Source of the DNA: Solirubrobacterales bacterium
GTDB lineage: Bacteria; Actinomycetota; Thermoleophilia; Solirubrobacterales; Solirubrobacteraceae
Length of the DNA stretch: 11,897 nucleotides
Reading direction: 5' to 3'
Assembly (NCBI GenBank): GCA_003244035.1
Contig: QHBV01000194.1
Span: forward strand, 9,084-20,980
Part shown: piece after piece, positions 6,467-11,897 of the stretch
Numbering within the stretch: the first letter of the stretch is position 1
How the letters are laid out: each line of letters opens with the position of its first letter
Notes under the pieces: generated by a model
The model's database searches: none
What the model saw: only the letters and a program-made list of their open reading frames with translations
What the model was told of the DNA's origin: nothing
Translations under genes and position numbers: made by a program

Positions 6467-6472
6467 TAGGCT
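6467..6472 (+). promoter_or_regulatory. -10 box TAGGCT before the membrane protein at 6482
   Basis: TAGGCT ends 9 nt before GTG 6482, fitting a leaderless start in the 37-nt gap after murJ. Its own promoter would uncouple the gene from murJ. Confidence 0.45.
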
Positions 6473-6481
6473 GCGGGGAAC

Positions 6482-6964
6482 GTGCGGGAGGGGTTCTACC
6501 AGCACCACTTCTCAGACCCGCGGCGAGAGCGAGCGTTCCTCAGCGCGGTTGGGTTCACGACCGCCTTCGCCACCGCGCGCGTGATCACCCACTCGATCCG
6601 CGCCGGGATCGGGCCGTTTCACAACCTCAGCGAGGGCGGACAGCACATCCACCACTCGACCTTCGGGATCTTCGGCCTGATCGCCTGCGGCTACTTCTGG
6701 ACCTACCAGTGGGGGGTGGGGACCGATCCGCGCCGGCGCTGGGGATCGCGGGTCAGCGCGGCTACCTATGGCGTGGCCTCGGCGCTGACGCTCGACGAGT
6801 TCGCGCTGTGGCTGGACCTGCAGGACGACTACTGGGACAAGCAGGGCCGCAAGTCGATCGACGCAGTTGCGCTGTTCACCGGCCTCTTGACGATCGGCGT
6901 GACCGGTCGCACCGCGCTGCACGAGCTTGGGCTGCTGCCGAAGCTCCTGGGTGCGAAGGTCTAG
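6482..6964 (+). CDS. Conserved membrane protein with HIHH and LDEFALW motifs, function unknown
   Basis: 160 aa, GTG start placed by the TAGGCT box. I do not recognise a named family, though the motif combination looks like one of the conserved hypothetical integral membrane proteins of actinobacteria. Visible: an N-terminal cytoplasmic-looking Arg-rich stretch, and about four hydrophobic segments (near 19-36, 60-76, 92-112 and 126-142). A His cluster GGQHIHHSTFGIF (52-64) opens the second segment. TLDEFALWLDLQDDYWDKQGRKSIDAV (103-129) holds acidic residues at the end of the third. His and Asp/Glu placed at opposing membrane ends could bind a metal or be catalytic, but that is speculation. Its TAG overlaps the stop of the convergent hydrolase gene in a shared CTAG (6961-6964), leaving no room for a terminator. 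Confidence 0.75.
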   Translation: MREGFYQHHFSDPRRERAFLSAVGFTTAFATARVITHSIRAGIGPFHNLSEGGQHIHHSTFGIFGLIACGYFWTYQWGVGTDPRRRWGSRVSAATYGVASALTLDEFALWLDLQDDYWDKQGRKSIDAVALFTGLLTIGVTGRTALHELGLLPKLLGAKV

Positions 6965-7905
6965 CCGAGAGCGGCCGGGCCGGTCAGAAGCTCGAGCACC
7001 TTGGGCCACGCCTCGGCGCTCGCCGCGGCGTTCGCTTGCTCGCTGCCGCCCATCTTGAGGCGCCCGACCGTCGTCGTGCACTCAGGTGCGAGGTCGGGCG
7101 GTGTGATCATGTGGCCGGCGCCGGCGTAGCGCAGGTGCTCGCAGGCGAACGGGTGCCGGTGGGCTCCGAGGCGATCGACGGCCAGCTCGCACAGGCGCGA
7201 GGAAGGCCACAGCCGATCATCGCCCCCCGAGATCAGCATCAGCGGAGCGGCAATCCCCTCGATCGGGATCGTCGCACGCTCCACGCCCGCCGAGTCGCCG
7301 AGCGCCCCCTCGTAGAAGGGGCGGATGGCGGTCGGCCGGCCGACGAGCATTCCGGTCATGCGCAGCATGTCCACACCGCGGGGACGGCTATAGGGCAAGA
7401 ACGGCACGGGCTCGCCGGCGATCGTCCAGGAGGACCGCGGCCCGCTTCGCCGGGCCTGGCGATCGAACGCGACGCCCTGCCAGACGATTGGGCTGGGCAC
7501 GTAGCCGACGACGGCGTTGACCTTGTCGGGGTAGGTTGCCGCGGCGAGCAAGGCGAGCTCGCCGCCCTTGGAGCGCCCCACCAGGGCGACGCGGTCCTGC
7601 TGTACGTCGGGGCGGCCGATCAGCCATTCGAGCCCCCGACCGACCGTCTCCACCGGCGCTTCGACGAGCTGGGCTGGAAGCGGCGGGCGCCCGAAGTAGG
7701 CCAGCGCGAGGGCCGCGAAGCCTGCTCGCGCGAACCCGATCGCGTCGCGCTCTGAGAGGCCGCCGCCGGAGCCGCCCAAGACGACCACGGCGCCGCGGAT
7801 CGCCTCGCCGGCCGGGGGACGGGCGAATGCCGCCACGAGTCCGTCCTGCTGCACCAGCTTGGTTTCCGGCGTGGGGGCTTGGGCAGCAGCGTCACGCTCG
7901 GCCAC
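6961..7905 (-). CDS. Alpha/beta hydrolase, BAAT C-terminal / acyl-CoA thioester hydrolase-like
   Basis: 314 aa, cytoplasmic alpha/beta hydrolase related to the catalytic domain of acyl-CoA thioesterases, bile-acid-CoA:amino acid N-acyltransferases and dienelactone hydrolases. GAVVVLGGSGGG (38-49) is the oxyanion-side strand and loop, and FAALALAYFGRPPLP (63-77) is typical of the BAAT_C/DLH group. The nucleophile elbow is VGRSKGGE with Ser112. The acid is in SGGDDRLWPS (Asp229 or Asp230) and the histidine is in YAGAGHMI (His265), so the triad is complete. No signal peptide is seen. Substrate unknown; an acyl-CoA or ester is likely. Start is GTG at 7905, with CATACT (complement of 7914-7919) 8 nt ahead. 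The start codon lies within the short palindrome at 7904-7916. Divergent from lepA; stop overlaps the convergent upstream gene. Confidence 0.85.
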   Translation of the reverse strand: MAERDAAAQAPTPETKLVQQDGLVAAFARPPAGEAIRGAVVVLGGSGGGLSERDAIGFARAGFAALALAYFGRPPLPAQLVEAPVETVGRGLEWLIGRPDVQQDRVALVGRSKGGELALLAAATYPDKVNAVVGYVPSPIVWQGVAFDRQARRSGPRSSWTIAGEPVPFLPYSRPRGVDMLRMTGMLVGRPTAIRPFYEGALGDSAGVERATIPIEGIAAPLMLISGGDDRLWPSSRLCELAVDRLGAHRHPFACEHLRYAGAGHMITPPDLAPECTTTVGRLKMGGSEQANAAASAEAWPKVLELLTGPAALG

Positions 7906-7916
7906 TGACGGTCAGT
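7904..7916. promoter_or_regulatory. Palindrome ACTGAC-G-GTCAGT over the hydrolase start
   Basis: Perfect 6-bp arms around one central base, covering the hydrolase GTG (7903-7905, read on -) and part of its CATACT -10 box (complement of 7914-7919). Position fits a repressor site or a start-proximal RNA hairpin. Confidence 0.4.
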
Positions 7917-7932
7917 ATGCCGCGCGAGCGCC

Positions 7933-7970
7933 CGAGCCGGCGGGCGAGCCCCAAGCCGCCCGCCGGCTCG
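7933..7970. repeat. Perfect 14-bp inverted repeat in the hydrolase-lepA intergenic region
   Basis: CGAGCCGGCGGGCG (7933-7946) and its exact reverse complement (7957-7970), with a 10-nt spacer. The right arm covers the expected -35 region of lepA. The genes on both sides point away from it, so it is not an ordinary 3' terminator. Confidence 0.75.
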
Positions 7971-7987
7971 CGAACACCCACGAGCCC

Positions 7988-7993
7988 TACCCT
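7988..7993 (+). promoter_or_regulatory. -10 box TACCCT of lepA
   Basis: TACCCT ends 9 nt before ATG 8003, fitting a leaderless lepA transcript and supporting that start over upstream in-frame codons. Confidence 0.5.
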
Positions 7994-8002
7994 TGCCCGA
8001 CG

Positions 8003-9807
<1,805 letters not shown>

Positions 9808-9811
<4 letters not shown>

Positions 9812-10443
9812 CTATGGGCATGCGAGCCGAGATCCTGCTCTACGAGGGCTTCGAGGAGCTCGACGCGTTCGGCCCGTTCGAGGTCCTGGCGGTCGCCGCC
9901 TTCGAGCCCTCGCTCGTCACCCTCGCGCCCGCCGAGCGTGTCACCGGCGCCCACAATGTCACCGTCGTCCCACACGCCGGGCTCGGCGAGCGTCCCGAAC
10001 TGCTGGTCGTCCCGGGCGGGGGCTGGGCCGCCCGCCACGACCGCGGCGCCTGGGGCGAAGCGCAGCGTGACACCCTGCCGCGGGCGATCGCCGCTCGCCA
10101 CGCCGCCGGCACGACGCTCGCCGGCGTCTGCACCGGCACCATGCTGATCGCGTCCGCCGGCCTGCTGGTCGGCCGTCCAGCCGTCACGCATCGCTCGGCC
10201 CTCGACGACCTCGCGGCCGCCGGCGCCGAGGTGATCGCGGGCGCCAGGGTCGTCGACGACGGCGAGATCCTCACGGCCGGCGGCGTCACCGCCGGTATCG
10301 ACCTGGCGCTGCGGCTAGTCGAGCGCCGGGATGGCGTGGGCGCAGCGGAGCGTGCGGCCGAGGCGATCGAGTACCGGCGCGACGAGCGCGTGCACGTTGG
10401 GCCGCGCGCGGAAGGATGCAGGCGCCCCACGCGCGTTCTGTGA
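9808..10443 (+). CDS. DJ-1/PfpI (class I glutamine-amidotransferase-like) family protein
   Basis: 211 aa if read from GTG 9808, which overlaps the lepA stop by 4 nt (GTGA); ATG 9814 and ATG 9820 are in-frame alternatives. Small-molecule or stress-type protein of the DJ-1 superfamily. Numbering from 9808: AEILLYEGFEELDAFGPFEVL (7-27) with the conserved Glu/Asp segment, LLVVPGGGW (65-73), nucleophile elbow AGVCTGT with Cys108, a nearby THRS (His128), and TAGGVTAGIDLALRLV (156-171). The pattern is like isonitrile hydratase/AraC-associated GATase1 members, but the reaction is not decidable. Probably translationally coupled to lepA. Odd: the normal end of the fold is near AIEYRRDERVHVG (about 198). 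The last 13 residues are Arg-rich and unfamiliar, and the stop codon lies inside the left terminal repeat of the element at 10434-10794. Confidence 0.88.
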
Positions 10444-10500
10444 CGCTTGGGTCGCTCCTGACGCGACCGAAACGGATCAGTTCCGTGATCGAGCCGGCTA
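10434..10500 (+). repeat. Left terminal inverted repeat of the 361-bp element
   Basis: Perfect over the first 14 bp and about 75% over 67 bp without gaps. Shared blocks include GGTCGC, CGCGACC, TCAGTT and GCCGGC. It contains the stop codon of the DJ-1/PfpI gene (10441-10443) and its own small hairpin GGTCGC/GCGACC (10450-10455, 10463-10468). Confidence 0.7.
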
Positions 10501-10727
10501 GCATCCTCATCGCTCACGTGCCTGTCGCAGCAGCGTTGCCTACTCGTGTTCCCAGCGCAGGCTCGGACGCAACTCAGCTCCATCGCGACGGCTCGGGTCC
10601 TGCTGCGCTACCACGCACACAGGGCACCACTGCACGCGGGCCATCCGAGTCGGAGCATTCGCTGCGTGGCTGGCCCCTCGCCCTCGCCGGTCGGCGCCGG
10701 CGCGTGAGGCGGGCTGCTCGCACGGCG

Positions 10728-10794
10728 TGGCCGGCGCGAGGGCGCAACTGAACCGACCGGGTCGCGCGGGGCGCGACCGTAGCGTCACAGAACG
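10728..10794 (-). repeat. Right terminal inverted repeat of the 361-bp element
   Basis: Complement of the left repeat. It ends 6 bp from the DUF1707 gene's stop codon. Confidence 0.7.
10760..10778. terminator. Small hairpin inside the right terminal repeat, possible terminator
   Basis: GGTCGCGC (10760-10767), loop GGG, GCGCGACC (10771-10778). The left repeat carries the matching hairpin at 10450-10468. It lies 22 nt past the DUF1707 stop on the minus strand. No U-tract, so terminator function is only possible. Confidence 0.35.
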
Positions 10795-10800
10795 GTTCGC

Positions 10801-11274
10801 TCAGAACCAGGAGCCGCGCCCGGCCTGCGTGCCCGCACCGCCGGCGCGCCAGGGACCGCTCCCGGGCCAGCGGCCGCGCGCGTACAGGCCGCGCTGGTGG
10901 CGGGGCCCGCAACCGACGTGTCGGTGCCCAAAGAACCACCAGCCGAGAGCGACCCAGAGCACCCACCCCGTGAGCATTCCGGTGACCACGAACGCCACCG
11001 CGGCGAGGATCATCAGCGCCAGCGGGATCGCGATCGCAAGCGCCAGCGCGGGTCGCACCCAGGTGGGCCGATCGTGTCGCCGGCGGGCGACACGATCGGG
11101 CAGATCGGCGACGAGCGCATCGAGCTCTCCGTAGGTGCGCGCCGACAGCGCGTCCCCGAGTCGCTGCTCGAGCTCCTCGGCGAGCAGCCGTCCCTCGGCG
11201 GTCGCCCGGCGCAAGCGCTCGGCGACCAGCTCGCGGTCAGCGTCCGAGGCTCTGAGGGTCGAGCGCCGTGCCAT
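10801..11274 (-). CDS. DUF1707 (SHOCT-like) domain membrane protein
   Basis: 157 aa. MARRSTLRASDADRELVAERLRRATAEGRLLAEELEQRLGDALSARTYGELDALVADLP (1-59) is a clear DUF1707 domain, a short helical actinobacterial module normally found at the N-terminus of membrane proteins. A basic patch RVARRRHDR follows, then two hydrophobic segments (about 75-98 and 102-116, WVLWVALGWWFF). The tail is His/Cys then Gly/Arg/Trp-rich (GHRHVGCGPRHQRGLYARGRWPGSGPWRAGG). The tail is probably cytoplasmic because a two-helix hairpin returns it to the side of the N-terminus. Function unknown for the family; membrane association is the only secure statement. ATG 11274 is supported by TAGCCT 9 nt upstream (leaderless). 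Divergent from hadA. A 14-bp perfect inverted repeat lies within the coding sequence just before the first membrane segment. Confidence 0.85.
   Translation of the reverse strand: MARRSTLRASDADRELVAERLRRATAEGRLLAEELEQRLGDALSARTYGELDALVADLPDRVARRRHDRPTWVRPALALAIAIPLALMILAAVAFVVTGMLTGWVLWVALGWWFFGHRHVGCGPRHQRGLYARGRWPGSGPWRAGGAGTQAGRGSWF
11068..11099. repeat. Perfect 14-bp inverted repeat inside the DUF1707 gene
   Basis: CCGATCGTGTCGCC (11068-11081), 4-nt spacer GGCG, then the exact reverse complement (11086-11099). It spans codons for the basic linker between the DUF1707 domain and the first membrane segment, so it must serve coding and structure at once. Confidence 0.8.
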
Positions 11275-11283
11275 CTGATCACA

Positions 11284-11289
11284 AGGCTA
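11284..11289 (-). promoter_or_regulatory. -10 box TAGCCT of the DUF1707 gene
   Basis: TAGCCT on the minus strand ends 9 nt before ATG 11274. The region up to hadA (11275-11353) thus holds two divergent promoters. Confidence 0.45.
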
Positions 11290-11341
11290 GCGCGACCGGA
11301 GATGGCCCACAAGGGCGCCTCGCGTCTGGAGGCCCCTCGCC

Positions 11342-11347
11342 TACACT
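11342..11347 (+). promoter_or_regulatory. -10 box TACACT of hadA
   Basis: TACACT ends 6 nt before ATG 11354, the tightest spacing of the set and consistent with transcription beginning at the A of ATG. Confidence 0.5.
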
Positions 11348-11353
11348 CGGCGT

Positions 11354-11797
11354 ATGGCGCTCAACACCGAAGCGATCGGCAAGGTCTGTCCCCCGGTGAC
11401 CTACGCGATCGGACGCGAGAAGGTCAAGGAGTACGCGTCTGCCGTCGGCGAGACCAACCCGTTGCACCTCGATCATGAGGCCGCGCGCGCCGCGGGCTAT
11501 GCGGACGTCGTGGCTCCACCGATGTTCGCCGTCGTGTACGCGGGCCGCGCGGTGGTTCCGTCGCTGTTCGACCCCGAGATCGGGATCAACTTCGCGATGA
11601 TGGTCCACGGGGGCCAGGAGTTCCACTGGGACGAGCTGGTCATCGCCGGGGACGAGATCACCACCGCCGCGACGGTCAAGGACATCTCAGACCGCAGCGG
11701 GCTGGGCTTCTATGTGTTCGAGTCGCGCTCGGAGAACCAGCGTGGCGAGGCCGTCTGTACCGGCGACTGGACGTTCATCGTCAGGGGCGCATCGTGA
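11354..11797 (+). CDS. hadA: HadA-like (MaoC/FAS1-type) hydroxyacyl-ACP dehydratase subunit
   Basis: 147-aa single hot-dog-fold protein of the FAS1-like dehydratase/MaoC N-terminal group. It resembles mycobacterial HadA/HadC, which pair with HadB to dehydrate (R)-3-hydroxyacyl-ACP during fatty-acid elongation. Visible: YAIGREKVKEYASAVGETNPLHLDHEAARAAGYADVVAPPMFAVV (about 17-61). The hydratase-2-like position reads ETNPLH, with Glu in place of the catalytic Asp seen in the partner's GDFNPIH. This fits the known division in which HadB supplies the active site and HadA the substrate tunnel. Later segments are MMVHGGQEFHWDELVIAGDEITTAATVKDI and the C-terminal strand CTGDWTFIVRG. hadB overlaps it by 4 nt (GTGA), so the two are probably made in equal amounts. 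Family is firm; the hadA name is by context and similarity. Confidence 0.88.
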   Translation: MALNTEAIGKVCPPVTYAIGREKVKEYASAVGETNPLHLDHEAARAAGYADVVAPPMFAVVYAGRAVVPSLFDPEIGINFAMMVHGGQEFHWDELVIAGDEITTAATVKDISDRSGLGFYVFESRSENQRGEAVCTGDWTFIVRGAS

Positions 11798-11897
11798 GCC
11801 TGAAGCCGGGCGACAAGCTCGAGCTCAGGGTCACGCCCGACCCATACGTGACAGTGCGCTACGCCGGCGCCTCGGGCGACTTCAACCCGATCCACAT
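11794..11897 (+). CDS. hadB: HadB-like MaoC dehydratase, 3'-truncated by window edge
   Basis: The first 34 codons are in the window. GTG 11794 overlaps the hadA stop (GTGA). The start region gives KPGDKLELRVTPDPY, then VRYAGASGDFNPIH, the hydratase-2 motif with the catalytic Asp (SGD) and His (PIH) expected of the active HadB subunit. The rest lies beyond the window, so the length and C-terminus cannot be judged. Confidence 0.85.
   Translation, partial: MSLKPGDKLELRVTPDPYVTVRYAGASGDFNPIH

Larger units (their letters stand above)
10434..10794. mobile_element. 361-bp element with long terminal inverted repeats (MITE-like), non-coding
   Basis: Fills the gap between two convergent genes. The ends are a perfect 14-bp inverted repeat, CGTTCTGTGACGCT at 10434-10447 and its complement at 10781-10794. 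By position-by-position comparison, about 50 of the first 67 positions match ungapped (10434-10500 against the complement of 10728-10794), with hints of further similarity inward (CTCACGTGCC/CTCACGCGCC). No reading frame inside looks coding and no transposase is present. No clear target-site duplication is seen. It may be a non-autonomous element or a large structured intergenic repeat; it may also serve both genes as a terminator. Confidence 0.6.

Noticed and set aside
7859..8002. Upstream extension of lepA to ATG 7859
   Set aside because: Overlaps the divergent hydrolase and runs through the 14-bp hairpin; LepA proteins begin only a few residues before the P-loop region, as with ATG 8003.
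10588..10613. tRNA-like T-arm string GGCTCGGGTCC followed by ...CTACCA
   Set aside because: No GTTC-type T-loop and no matching acceptor, D-arm or anticodon arm could be laid out upstream.
10416..10751. Plus-strand open frame inside the element
   Set aside because: Starts inside the DJ-1/PfpI gene, lacks domains, and has the composition of non-coding GC-rich DNA.
10540..10788. Minus-strand open frame with CPVC, inside the 361-bp element
   Set aside because: Short, Arg/Pro/Ala-rich, covers a terminal repeat, no recognisable domain; the CxxC alone is not enough. A very decayed gene remains possible.

Overview
The window is GC-rich and almost fully coding. It looks like housekeeping chromosome from a high-GC Actinomycetota. 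Reasons: an actinobacterial-type HadA/HadB dehydratase pair, a DUF1707 membrane protein, GTG/TTG starts, and TANNNT -10 boxes placed 6-11 nt before start codons, as expected for leaderless mRNAs. The class Thermoleophilia is my best guess, from general look only.

Layout. (1) 1-2439 (+): the 3' three-quarters of leuS, with a LOG/TIGR00725-type nucleotide-binding protein 3 nt behind it. (2) 2440-3420 (+): an AT-rich palindromic operator/promoter, a SRPBCC protein with the only strong Shine-Dalgarno in the window, a MarR regulator, and a perfect 17-bp hairpin closing the unit. (3) 3480-6964: holA (+), rpsT (-), murJ (+) and a conserved membrane protein (+). rpsT and murJ diverge from one shared, overlapping -10 element. 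(4) 6961-10443: a BAAT/dienelactone-hydrolase-like enzyme (-) diverging from lepA (+), with a DJ-1/PfpI protein overlapping the lepA stop. (5) 10434-10794: a non-coding 361-bp block with long imperfect terminal inverted repeats, filling the gap between two convergent genes. (6) 10801-11897: a DUF1707 membrane protein (-) diverging from hadA and partial hadB (+).

Functionally the window mixes translation (LeuRS, S20, EF-4), replication (Pol III delta), cell wall (MurJ) and fatty-acid dehydration (HadAB) with small accessory or regulatory genes. holA-rpsT-lepA is a widely conserved neighbourhood. The comEA/comEC genes often found between leuS and holA are absent, and the LOG-SRPBCC-MarR genes sit there instead.

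I saw no integrase, transposase, CRISPR array, tRNA or obvious defence or biosynthetic cluster. The strongest unexplained structure is the 361-bp inverted-repeat element. Next come the tandem repeat that adds a Gly/Pro/Ala linker to LeuRS, the MarR-unit operator, the bidirectional rpsT/murJ promoter, and two long perfect hairpins (before lepA and inside the DUF1707 gene).
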